From: Fodinibacter sp963707895
Lineage (GTDB): Bacteria > Actinomycetota > Actinomycetes > Actinomycetales > Dermatophilaceae
Assembly (NCBI GenBank): GCA_963707895.1
Contig: CAVPRS010000005.1
Location: 82,865-146,864, forward strand
DNA length: 64,000 nucleotides
Direction of reading: 5' to 3'
The stretch's first letter is position 1, and the number at the start of each line of letters is the position of its first letter. Shown one piece after another: positions 55,517 through 64,000 of this stretch. Position numbers and translations under genes: made by a program. The notes under the pieces are model-generated. The model did no database searches. It was not told the DNA's origin and worked only from the letters and a program-made list of their open reading frames with translations.

Positions 55517-56924
55517 CCACCTCCCCGCCCCCGGCGACCGCTGCTGCGGCGCCTCCCCTGGCGTCCCCGCCTCCGCCCCCCGGCCAGCCCGGCGGAGCAC
55601 CCGCCGCACCCCCGTCAGGCGCCGGAACGCCTGCCGCGCCCGCAGCGGCGGCGAGCGCGCCCGGCATCCGCGGCCGTGTGAACTCGGTGAGCAACTCGGT
55701 CCGTGCGAGCCTGTCGGGTACCCCGGGGCGGCTGAGGGCCGTGGGCATCGTCAGCGTGGTCGCGACCCTGCTGTTCGCGCTCGCCGCCGGCCAGGCGTTC
55801 CGGTCCGCCGACGGCGCCCTGGCCCGGGCGGCGGCGAACTCGGACCAGCTCGTGCGGATCCAGGCCATCCAGACCAACGTGGTGCAGGCGGATGCCGATG
55901 CCACCAACGCGTTCCTCGTCGGCGGCCTGGAGCCGGCGGGCCAGCGCGAGGAGTACACGGCGGCGATCTCGTCCGCCTCCCAGCTCGTCGCCGAGGCCGC
56001 GCAGCACCAGCCGGCGGACGGGAACGCCCTCGGCGCGCTCAACCAGTCGCTCGTCTTGTACACGAGCCAGGTCGAACAGGCCCGGGCGAACAACCGTCAG
56101 GCCCTCCCGATCGGGGCGCAGTACCTCAAGGAAGCCAGCGCTGAGCTGCGCGCGAACGCCCTCCCGCTGCTGAAGAACCTGGGCGAGGCCAACGACGCCC
56201 GCGTCGCCGAGGAGTTCGACCGAGCGGCCCGCGCGGCCCTGTGGCTGGTCATCCCTGGCCTGCTCACCCTGATCGTGCTCGGGCTCGCCCTGGTCTGGCT
56301 GGCCAGGCGGACCCGGCGCTACGTCAACCTCCCACTCGCGGCGTCGGCGCTGGTGGTGCTCGTGACCGTGGTGGTCGGCACGGTCGGGCTCCTGGCGGTC
56401 AAGGGGGTGTCGACACCACCCGCGACGGCGTCTACGCCGCCACGCTGTCCACGGCCCAGGCCCGCATCGCCGGGTTCGACGCCAAGTCGAACGAGAGCCT
56501 CACCCTGATCGCCCGCGGCTCGGGAGGCGCGTTCGAGAAGGCCTGGCAGGCCTCGAACGCGGCCGTCAACGCCGAGCTCACCGAGCTGGCGCAGAACCCG
56601 GCGTCCTCCGACCTGAGCGTCCTGCCGTGGTCGCCGTACGCCGCGGTCCACCAGCAGATCCGCGCGCTCGACAACGGCGGAGACTGGGATAAAGCCGTCG
56701 CGCTCGCGACAGGCACGGAGCCCGGCTCGGGCAACGCCACCTTCGCGGCGTTCGACACCAGCTCCGAGGCGCAGCTGGGCGCCCTGAGCGGCCAGACCGC
56801 GCAGCAGCTCGACGACGCCGGCGGCTGGTTGCCGGTGTCCGGTGCGCTCGGAGTGCTGGCCGGTCTGCTCGCGGCCGCCTGTGCCTGGTGGGGCGTCTCG
56901 CTGCGACTGGAGGAGTACCGGTGA
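55513..56924 (+). CDS. glnX: GlnX-like four-helix transmembrane relay protein (frame-broken)
   Basis: About 469 residues after removing a 2-base insertion near 56411. A Pro/Ala-rich cytoplasmic start is followed by four hydrophobic helices (IVSVVATLLFALAAGQAF, LWLVIPGLLTLIVLGLALVWLA, LAASALVVLVTVVVGTVGLLAV and GALGVLAGLLAAACAWWGV). Two roughly 130-residue helical domains lie outside the membrane between helices 1-2 and 3-4. This is the layout of GlnX, which in mycobacteria and corynebacteria senses amino-acid-loaded GlnH and signals to PknG. The start and stop overlap the neighbours as GTGA. Confidence 0.85.
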
Positions 56925-57959
56925 GCCGCCGGCAGCGGCGCGCGCTCGCCATCCTGACGGTGCTGGCCGCCGGTCTGGTCATCGGGGGCTGCTCGGCCGG
57001 TGTCTACGACCCGACCCCGCTGTACACGCCCACGGCCACGCCGACACCGTCGTCGAGCGCGTCGCCGTCGTCCAGCGCGTCGCCGTCTCCCTCACCGTCG
57101 CCCTCGGGCACGGGCATCGTGTCCACGAACTGCCTGCCGTCCTACGCCCCGACCGGCCCCCTGCCGACCCCGGGCCAGATGCCCTCGGGCACCACGATGC
57201 GCACGATCCAGGACCGTGGCCGCCTCATCGCCGGCGTCTCGGCCGACTCGCTCCTGCTCGGCGCCCGCAACCCGGTCTCCGGGCAGATCGAGGGCTTCGA
57301 CATCGACATGCTGCACGCGGTCTCGCAGGCCACTGTTCGGCGGCCCGAACAAGATCGAGCTGAAGGTCATCACCTCGGCCCAGCGCGTTACGGTCCTCCA
57401 GGATGGCAGCGTGGACATCGTCGCACGCAACATGACGATCACCTGCGACCGCTGGGACAAGATCGCCTTCTCCAGCGAGTACTACCGCTCGGGCCAGAAG
57501 GTTCTGGTGCGCAAGGGCGAGGCAGCCCAGAGCGGCGGCCCGATCGGCGGCATGGAGGACCTCGCCGGGAAGAAGGTCTGCGCGCCCGACCGGTCCACGA
57601 GCATGACCAAGCTGCGGACCTTCAAGGACGTCGAGGCCGTCGGGGCCGACACCCACACCGGCTGCCTGGTGCTGTTCCAGAAGGGAGCGGTCGACGCCAT
57701 CACCGGTGACGACACGGTGCTCGCCGGGCTGGCCGACCAGGACCCCTACGCGGAGGTCGTCCAGGCGCCGGCGTTCACCGCGGAGCCGTACGGCCTCGGC
57801 GTCAACCAGAAGAACGTCGACTTCGTGCGGTTCGTCAACGGCGTCCTCGAGCAGATGCGCGCCGACGGCCGGTGGACCAAGAGCTACAACACCTGGTTCG
57901 CCGACTCCCTGGGCAAGGCACCGGCACCCCCGCAGCCGGTGTACGGGCGGGCGCCGTGA
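56921..57959 (+). CDS. glnH: GlnH-like amino-acid-binding lipoprotein (frame-broken)
   Basis: About 345 residues after removing one inserted A near 57332. The signal peptide ends in lipobox LVIGGC, followed by a Ser/Pro/Thr linker of about 45 residues. The type-2 periplasmic binding protein domain includes GRLIAGVSADSLLLGARN, EGFDIDMLHAV, VTVLQDGSVDIVARNMTITCDRW and EPYGLGVNQKNVDFVRFVNG. In mycobacteria GlnH binds Asp/Glu and signals through GlnX, without ABC transporter genes, exactly as seen here. GTG 56921 overlaps the glnX stop. Confidence 0.88.
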
Positions 57960-59176
57960 TCTCCGCGATGGACAGCGCCACGGCACCGGTTGCGCCCGGT
58001 CGGCTCGGCCACGCCCTGGTCCCCCAGGACGCGCTGCGCTACCTGGAGGCCCTGGGCACCTGGCGCGACGAGCGCAAGGCCGAGCTCGACGTGCTCGACG
58101 AAGCGGCACTCGGGGCGGTGGACGCAGCCGCGTACACCGGCGACCTGCTGCTCTCGATGGCGCTGTGGAAGGCCGTCGCGGACCGCCTCGACCTCCTCGT
58201 GGCGACCTGGGACTCCGGCCGGGTCGGGCCGACCGAGCTGGAGCGCCTCTCCACCCTCGTCTGGGGGCGGCTCGACGCCACGACCACTCAGCGCGCGGCG
58301 TCGGCCGGTGCCGCCGCCGGCGCTCACGTGCCTTCAGCCCTGGCCGTCTCGCTGCCCGAGGCCTGCCGGCTCTCCGACGCACTCGCCGCCTCGTTGCGCG
58401 CCCGGCTGGGCATCGACCCGTCGGAGGCCGACCTCCAGGCGCGGCTGCGTGCGCTGCGCGCCTCCGTGGAACGGGTCCGCGACCTCGTCGACCGCGAGCC
58501 GGCCCAGGCACGCGCGGCGAGTTCGGCGATCCTCGACCGGCTCGACGTCCGTGTCGCCGACGTCCTGGCCAGGACCCAGCGGGGCGCCGACGCCGGCGGT
58601 CTGCTGGGGCCGCTGGAGCTCGACGCCGCCCGCGCCGAGCGCGACCTCATCGTCGGCGCCTCGAACCGGCGCGCCGACGCCCACGACGAGGCCATGGCGA
58701 GGACCCTGCGCGCCGAGCTCGAGGCCCGCGGCGCTGCACTGCGCGACCTCGCCGCCCGATGCGTGGCCCAGGTCGCCCCCGCTCCCCGGCTGGCCGTGCC
58801 CGACGTGTCGGCGCTCGGGCCCGTGCCCACCGATCCCGCAGCCGTGGACGCCTACCTGGTGCGGCTCGACGCCGTCGGCCGGGCGATGACGGTGGCGCAG
58901 GACGCCTACGCCTCGGCGCTGTCCGAACGGGACGAGCTCAGGGGCACCCTGGGGGCGTACGCCGCCAAGGCTGCGGCCCGCCCCGCCTCACCCGCCTCAC
59001 CCGGCTCGGGCCTCCTGGCGGCCGATCTCGCCGAGCTCCAGCGGCGTGCCAGTGACGCGCTGGACCGTGAGCCGGCCGACCTCGTGCGCGGCCGCGCCCT
59101 CGTCGCGGCCTACCGGGCCTACCTGGCCAGTGCGCAGCCGGATCGGGCGCGACCCAACGGAGGAGGGGCCCCATGA
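57956..59176 (+). CDS. Helical hypothetical protein between glnH and pknG
   Basis: A 406-residue soluble, almost wholly helical Ala/Arg/Asp/Leu-rich protein that I do not recognise. No membrane helix, signal or catalytic motif is seen. Long amphipathic helices such as VERVRDLVDREPAQARAAS, ARAERDLIVGASNRRADAHDE and AYLVRLDAVGRAMTVAQDAY suggest coiled coils or a scaffold. The GTG start overlaps the glnH stop (GTGA), and its stop overlaps the pknG start (ATGA), so it is tightly embedded in the signalling operon and probably functions with it. Confidence 0.8.
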   Translation: MISAMDSATAPVAPGRLGHALVPQDALRYLEALGTWRDERKAELDVLDEAALGAVDAAAYTGDLLLSMALWKAVADRLDLLVATWDSGRVGPTELERLSTLVWGRLDATTTQRAASAGAAAGAHVPSALAVSLPEACRLSDALAASLRARLGIDPSEADLQARLRALRASVERVRDLVDREPAQARAASSAILDRLDVRVADVLARTQRGADAGGLLGPLELDAARAERDLIVGASNRRADAHDEAMARTLRAELEARGAALRDLAARCVAQVAPAPRLAVPDVSALGPVPTDPAAVDAYLVRLDAVGRAMTVAQDAYASALSERDELRGTLGAYAAKAAARPASPASPGSGLLAADLAELQRRASDALDREPADLVRGRALVAAYRAYLASAQPDRARPNGGGAP

Positions 59177-61575
59177 CCGCGACCGCCTGTGCCGAGCCCG
59201 GCTGCACCGGTGCCGTCCTCGACGGGTACTGCGACGTCTGCGGAGCCCCCGGCCCCGCGTCGGTGGGCTCGGCGGACCCTGCGGACTCCTCGACCGGCGC
59301 GAGCATCGGTGGCGGGTCGAACCGCTGCACCCAGCCGGGCTGCTCCGGCACGATCGTCGACGGGTACTGCGACGTCTGCGGGTCGCCGGGCGCGACCGGC
59401 TCGACCGGCTCGCAGGGAGTGCGCGGCGGGCCGGCGGCGACATCGAGCGTCTCGGTCGCCACGATGCCGGCTGCCATGGCGGCGTCGCCCTCGACCGTGT
59501 CCCGGACGTCCGACCAGCTGGCCGCGACCGCGCTCGGCACGGCGCGTGCCGGTGCCGACGGCAGCAGGGTCACCCGGCGCGTCGGTACGTCGTCGACCCG
59601 GCTGCGCGGGGCCCGGCTCGGCGCGGGCCTGACCTCGATCCCGCCCGTGCCGGCGGTCGACGCGGCGGGAGCCGTGCTCAAGGACGCCACGGTGCCGGAG
59701 GACCGGCGGGTCTGCCCGTCGTGCGGGTCGCCGGTGGGACGCTCCCGCGACGGTCAGCCGGGGCGGACCGAGGGCTTCTGCCCGAACTGCCGCAACCCGT
59801 TCTCCTTCGCGCCCAAGCTGCGGGCGGGCGACGTGGTCGGCGGTCAGTACGTCGTCGCCGGCGCCATCGCCCACGGCGGCCTGGGCTGGATCTACGCCGC
59901 CCGCGACCGCAACGTCTCGGACCGCTGGGTGGTGCTCAAGGGCCTGCTGAACTCCGGGGACCCGGACGCCCTCGCTGCGGCCATCGCCGAACGGCAGTTC
60001 CTCGCCCAGGTCGAGCACCCCCTCATCGTCGAGATCTACAACTTCGTGACGCACGAGGGCGCCGGCTACATCGTGATGGAGTACGTCGGCGGCACCTCGC
60101 TCAAGCAGCTGCTCAAGGACCGGATGCGAGCGGCGGGCGGCAGGTACGACCCGCTCCCGGTCGACCAGGCGATCGCCTTCCTCATCGAGGTCCTCCCCGC
60201 CTTCCAGTACCTGCACGACCTCAACCTGGTGTTCTGCGACTTCAAGCCCGACAACCTCATCCAGGTGGGCGACGCCGTCAAGCTGATCGACCTCGGCGGG
60301 GTGCGTCGCCTCGACGACCTCGACTCCGCGATCTACGGGACGACCGGCTACCAGGCACCGGAGGTGCCCCACGTGGGCCCGTCCGTCGCGTCCGACATCT
60401 ACACGATCGGGCGCACGCTGCTCGTGCTCGCCATGGAGTTCCGCGGCTACCAGAGCACGTACGTCAGCTCCCTCCCACCGGTCGACCAGACGCCGCTCTT
60501 CGTCAAGCACGACTCGCTGTACCGGCTGCTGCTGAAGGCGTGCGCCCCCGACCCGGCGGACCGCTTCGTCTCGGCGGACGAGCTGCGCGTGCAGCTGCTC
60601 GGGGTGCTGCGCGAGGTCGTGGCACTCGGGCGCGAGGGCGCGGCGGAGCACTCCACGTCATCCCTGCTCTTCGACGTCCCGACGGTCGCCGACGACTCCC
60701 TCGACTGGCAGGACCTCCCCCGCCTCCGCACCGATGACAGCGACCCGCAGATGCCGTGGCTGCGCACGGTCAGCATCGACGACCCCGTCCAGCGCCTGGC
60801 CGCCCTGGAGAGCGCGCCCGAGAACAGCCCCGAGGTGCTGCTGGCGCGGGCGCGGGCCGCGCTTGACGCAGGGCAGTTCGGCCGGGTCGACGACGCGGTT
60901 CGGACCCTGTTGGCGGACGACCCGTGGGAGTGGCGGGCCGTGTGGATGTCGGGCCTGGTCGCCCTCGCCCGCCACCAGACAGCCGAGGCGCAGGGCGCCT
61001 TCAACGCGGTCTACGGGCAGGTGCCCGGCGAGCTGGCACCCAAGCTGGCACTCGCGTTCGCCTGCGAGACCGGCGGTGACACCGACGTCGCCGAGTCGCT
61101 GTACGTGGTCTGTGCCCGCACCGACGCCAACTACATCGCACCGGCAGCCTTCGGGCTGGCCCGGATCCGCTCCGGACGGGGCGACGTCGCGGGCGCCGTC
61201 CGCGCCCTTGACCTGGTCCCGGCGACGAGCCGGGCGTTCACCCAGGCGCGACGGCGCCGAGCCGGTCTGCTCGCCGAGTCGGGTGACGGGCTGCCGTCGC
61301 TGGCGGCCGCCCTCGACAGCATCGAGAGCCTCACCATCGACCCCGTCGACCGGTCCCGCTTCCGGGTCGAGGTGCTCACCACGGCGCTGGGCATCGTGGA
61401 GGAGCAGGGTGCCGACACCAGGGTCGTCATCGCCGGACGGCCCGCGGCCGAGCCGGGCCTGCGCGACGGGCTCGAGGCGGCGTACCGCGACCTGGCCGGG
61501 TACGCGTCCACCCGCGAGGAGCGGACCCACCTCGTCGACCAGGCCAACGCGGTCCGCCGATGGACGCTGACATGA
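59173..61575 (+). CDS. pknG: Serine/threonine-protein kinase PknG
   Basis: An 800-residue soluble kinase. Residues 1-75 hold two GC..DGYCDVCG zinc-ribbon motifs. About 178-205 is the rubredoxin-like CPSC...CPNC redox domain. The kinase domain (about 218-480) has invariant Lys in WVVLKGLL, catalytic FCDFKPDN and LIDLGG. C-terminal TPR repeats fill about 535-800. This is the PknG architecture; in mycobacteria and corynebacteria it phosphorylates GarA/OdhI to relieve inhibition of 2-oxoglutarate dehydrogenase. It is coupled by ATGA on both sides, and the next gene is its likely counter-acting phosphatase. Confidence 0.95.
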   Translation: MTATACAEPGCTGAVLDGYCDVCGAPGPASVGSADPADSSTGASIGGGSNRCTQPGCSGTIVDGYCDVCGSPGATGSTGSQGVRGGPAATSSVSVATMPAAMAASPSTVSRTSDQLAATALGTARAGADGSRVTRRVGTSSTRLRGARLGAGLTSIPPVPAVDAAGAVLKDATVPEDRRVCPSCGSPVGRSRDGQPGRTEGFCPNCRNPFSFAPKLRAGDVVGGQYVVAGAIAHGGLGWIYAARDRNVSDRWVVLKGLLNSGDPDALAAAIAERQFLAQVEHPLIVEIYNFVTHEGAGYIVMEYVGGTSLKQLLKDRMRAAGGRYDPLPVDQAIAFLIEVLPAFQYLHDLNLVFCDFKPDNLIQVGDAVKLIDLGGVRRLDDLDSAIYGTTGYQAPEVPHVGPSVASDIYTIGRTLLVLAMEFRGYQSTYVSSLPPVDQTPLFVKHDSLYRLLLKACAPDPADRFVSADELRVQLLGVLREVVALGREGAAEHSTSSLLFDVPTVADDSLDWQDLPRLRTDDSDPQMPWLRTVSIDDPVQRLAALESAPENSPEVLLARARAALDAGQFGRVDDAVRTLLADDPWEWRAVWMSGLVALARHQTAEAQGAFNAVYGQVPGELAPKLALAFACETGGDTDVAESLYVVCARTDANYIAPAAFGLARIRSGRGDVAGAVRALDLVPATSRAFTQARRRRAGLLAESGDGLPSLAAALDSIESLTIDPVDRSRFRVEVLTTALGIVEEQGADTRVVIAGRPAAEPGLRDGLEAAYRDLAGYASTREERTHLVDQANAVRRWTLT

Positions 61576-62744
61576 CCGGGCCCGGTGCGGAGGGGTCCGT
61601 GACACCGTCCGGTGCGGTCGTCGAGGACCGGGCGACGGGGGCGCTCTCCTGCCCCTCGTGCGACAGCCCCGTGGCGGCGGGTGAGCGGTTCTGTGAGGCC
61701 TGCGGTGCCGAGCTGGGCCCGCCCGCGCCGGCACCGGAGGTCGCGAGCACGCCACGGGCCTGCCGTGAGTGCGGTGGAGACGTCGCGGATGACGGGTACT
61801 GCACGAGGTGCGGGGCTGAAGCGGACAGCCCACGCGACCACTTCAGCGAGCAACCGGCCGCGTGGGTGGCAGCCGTGTGCGATCGCGGTGTTCGGCACTC
61901 CCGCAACGAGGACGCCGTCGCCCTGGACGCCGGGCCCGAGCCGGGCAGCCACGCGGTGCTCGTCGTGTGTGACGGGGTCTCCTCGTCGACCGACTCGGAC
62001 GTGGCCAGCCTCGCGGCGGCCCGCGCCGCTCGCGACGTCCTGGCCGTCTCCAACCCCCAGGGGATGGGCACGGCCGCCACGCACATCGCGGCGAGCGCCA
62101 GGGCTCTCATCGCGGCGGCGGACGCGGCCAACGAGGCCGTCATCGCCCACACCACGGCGGGCCCGGGGAACCCGGCATCGTGCACGTTCGTCGCCGCTGT
62201 CGTGGACGGGCCGCTGCTCATCGTGGGCTGGGTCGGCGACAGCAGGGCCTACTGGCTCCCCGACGCCGGGGGCGCCCGACTGCTGACCACCGACGACTCG
62301 TTCGCCGCCGAGCAGATCGCTCAGGGGATGCCCCGGGCCGCCGCGGAGAGCGGGCCGCAGGCGCACGCCATCACCCGGTGGCTCGGCGTCGACGCCCCCG
62401 ACCACACTCCGCGAACGGTGTCCGTCGACCTCGACGGCCCGGGGTGGGTGATGGTCTGTTCCGACGGGCTGTGGAACTACTGCTCGGAGCCCGAGGACAT
62501 GGCCGCCCTGGTCTCGTCCACGGGCCGGACATCGGGCCCCGATCCCCTCCGGTTGGCCGGCGCACTCGTCGACTGGGCCAACGAGCAGGGCGGACAGGAC
62601 AACATCACGGTGGCCGTCGCCCGCGTGGGCCCCACCCAGCAGGACGCCACGGCACCGCCCACCCAGCCACCCGCCGCCGCTTCGACCCCGCAGCCCACGG
62701 CACACCGAGAGGAAGTCCAGCCAGATGGCAACGTTCTCAGCTGA
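61572..62744 (+). CDS. PP2C-family protein phosphatase with N-terminal zinc ribbons
   Basis: A 390-residue soluble phosphatase. Residues about 27-85 contain two CxxC zinc-ribbon modules (CPSCDSPVAAGERFCEACG and CRECGGDVADDGYCTRCG). The PP2C domain (about 98-355) has DRGVRHSRNEDAVALD, VLVVCDGVSSS, GWVGDSRAYW and GGQDNITVAVA, keeping the metal-binding Asp residues. A Pro/Thr-rich tail follows. Coupled to pknG by ATGA, it probably reverses phosphorylation by PknG. The DGYC.RCG motif echoes the kinase's N-terminal ribbons. Confidence 0.93.
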   Translation: MTGPGAEGSVTPSGAVVEDRATGALSCPSCDSPVAAGERFCEACGAELGPPAPAPEVASTPRACRECGGDVADDGYCTRCGAEADSPRDHFSEQPAAWVAAVCDRGVRHSRNEDAVALDAGPEPGSHAVLVVCDGVSSSTDSDVASLAAARAARDVLAVSNPQGMGTAATHIAASARALIAAADAANEAVIAHTTAGPGNPASCTFVAAVVDGPLLIVGWVGDSRAYWLPDAGGARLLTTDDSFAAEQIAQGMPRAAAESGPQAHAITRWLGVDAPDHTPRTVSVDLDGPGWVMVCSDGLWNYCSEPEDMAALVSSTGRTSGPDPLRLAGALVDWANEQGGQDNITVAVARVGPTQQDATAPPTQPPAAASTPQPTAHREEVQPDGNVLS

Positions 62745-64000
62745 CGTCTACCAGAACGAGTTCCTGCCCGACGGTGGGACCGACGTCCACGCCATCGTCA
62801 CCGTCACCTGCTCCGGCGCGGGCGAGGCAGGGCAGTCCGGGTCGGGCGATGCCGCCGAGGTCGTCATCGTCGACACCTCCGGCTCGATGAGCGGGGAGAA
62901 CATCGCGGCCGCCCAGCGCGCCGCCAGGGCCGCCCTGGACCAGGTGCTCGACGGCGTGTGGTTCGCGGTCGTCGCGGGGAGCCACGAGGCACACCTGGCC
63001 TTCCCCCGGGGACTGGAGCCCGCCATGGTGCGCATGGACGCGCAGACCCGCGCCGAGGCCAAGGCTGCGGTGACCGGCTTCCGGGCGGACGGCGGGACGG
63101 CGATGGGTACCTGGCTGATGTTGGCCACCCGCCTCTTCGCCGGGGTGCCCAGCGCGACCCAGCGGCACGCCATCCTGCTCACCGACGGCATCAACCAGCA
63201 CGAGACGCCCCGAGCAGCTCGGCGCAGCGATCGAGGCCGCGCGCGGCCGGTTCCAGTGCGACTGCCGCGGGGTGGGCTCCGCCTGGCAGGTGGCCGAGGT
63301 CCGGATGATCGCCACGGCCCTGCTCGGCAGCGTCGACCTGATCGCCAAGCCCGACCAGATGGCTGCCGACTTCGGGCGGATCATGCAGCAGTCGATGAGC
63401 CGCGGGGTCGCCGACGCCGCCCTGCGCGTGTGGGCGCCGCAGGGGGCCCAGGTGCTCTTCGTGCGCCAGGTGTCGCCGACCGTCGAGGACCTCACGACGC
63501 GACGGCAGGAGGTCAACCCGTTGACCGGGGCGTACCCGACGGGCGCCTGGGGTGACGAGTCGCGCGACTACCACGTCGCAGTTCGCCTGCCCGCGAAGGC
63601 AGTCGGCCAGGAGCAGCTGGCCTCGCGCGTCCAGGTCGCCGTCGACGACGTCGTGGTCGCGCAGGGCCTGGTCAAGGCGATGTGGTCCAACGACGACACC
63701 CTGACGACGCGCATCGACCCTGCGGTCGCTCACTACACCGGTCAGGCCGAGCTGGCCGAGGCCATCCAGGACGGCCTGGCGGCCAAGGCCGCGGGCGACA
63801 CCGACACGGCGACGGTGAAGCTGGGTCGCGCCGTGCAGCTCGCCGCCGAGACGGGGAACGACGAGGCGACGAGCAGGCTGCGCAAGATCGTGGAGATCGA
63901 CGACGCCGGCACCGGAACGGTTCGCCTGCGACGCAGCATCGACAAGCTCGACGAGATGGCGCTCGACACGGCATCCACGAAGACGACCCGGGTGAAGAAG
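62725..64000 (+). CDS. VWA-domain protein, 3' end outside window (frame-broken)
   Basis: At least 424 residues, running off the window. The VWA domain starts at about residue 45 with MIDAS motif VDTSGSMSGE, then GGTAMGTWL and LLTDGINQHE. One inserted C near 63210 shifts the frame; the correct reading continues EQLGAAIEAARGRFQCDCRGVGS. A beta-rich region and a helical segment (AELAEAIQDGLAAKAAGDTDTA) follow. Related proteins often end in a zinc ribbon or FHA domain, which cannot be seen here. It has no signal peptide, so it is cytosolic. The start overlaps the phosphatase gene by 20 bases. Confidence 0.85.

Noticed and set aside
56921..57959. Glutamate/glutamine ABC transporter binding subunit
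   Set aside because: No permease or ATPase gene is adjacent, while GlnX- and PknG-type genes are, so a sensory role fits better than transport.

Overview
This is a 64 kb chromosomal window from a very GC-rich actinomycete (Actinomycetota, probably Micrococcales and possibly Intrasporangiaceae-like; the family is inferred from gene content only). Support comes from near-exclusive G/C third codon positions, frequent GTG starts, many 4-base ATGA/GTGA overlaps, many leaderless promoters (TANNNT 6-8 bases before the start codon) and actinobacterial families such as DUF3107, GlnX/GlnH/PknG and SARP-like regulators. No rRNA, tRNA, transposase, prophage or CRISPR locus was found.

Layout. 0-5 kb: a block matching the mycobacterial Rv3208-Rv3211 neighbourhood (TetR end, DUF3107, ferritin-like protein, RhlE-type helicase), then a zinc alcohol dehydrogenase. 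5-17 kb: mostly single housekeeping genes (ParA, LysR regulator, GNAT, VOC, RecB-family nuclease, serine dehydratase, DinB, methyltransferase, PurU, MarC, PHP phosphoesterase) and an ECF-like sigma factor with a coupled membrane partner. 17-23 kb: MaoC hydratase, a 1056-residue SARP/AfsR-like regulator and a DrrAB-type ABC exporter with 11-bp direct repeats upstream. 23-31 kb: glycerol kinase, three tandem Tat-exported serine hydrolases, DUF2332, aminopeptidase P and a PIG-L deacetylase. 31-38 kb: a Crp-like regulator, a small His/Cys-rich protein and a coupled signalling operon of hybrid histidine kinase, response regulator, receiver-cyclase fusion and PGM1-type ATP-grasp ligase. 38-52 kb: CWB2/M15 cell-wall peptidase, acyl-CoA dehydrogenase, P450, a tandem repeat array, RIO-like kinase, oxidoreductase, membrane proteins, SBP-VWA protein, L,D-transpeptidase and two CoA lyases. 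The MaoC, acyl-CoA dehydrogenase and CoA lyase genes together look like dispersed parts of an ethylmalonyl-CoA pathway.

52-64 kb is the most notable part: one coupled operon, running off the window, that encodes TelA, an unnamed protein, a CbbX/SpoVK-type AAA+ ATPase, GlnX, GlnH, an unnamed helical protein, PknG, a PP2C phosphatase with zinc ribbons, and a VWA protein. GlnH-GlnX-PknG is the known amino-acid sensing relay that controls 2-oxoglutarate metabolism in mycobacteria and corynebacteria. Here it is embedded in a larger cassette that adds a phosphatase, an ATPase, TelA and VWA.

Quality note: at least a dozen conserved genes carry frame breaks, and nearly every one that can be resolved is a 1-2 base insertion. 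Sequencing or assembly error is more likely than gene decay, so those genes are annotated across the break.
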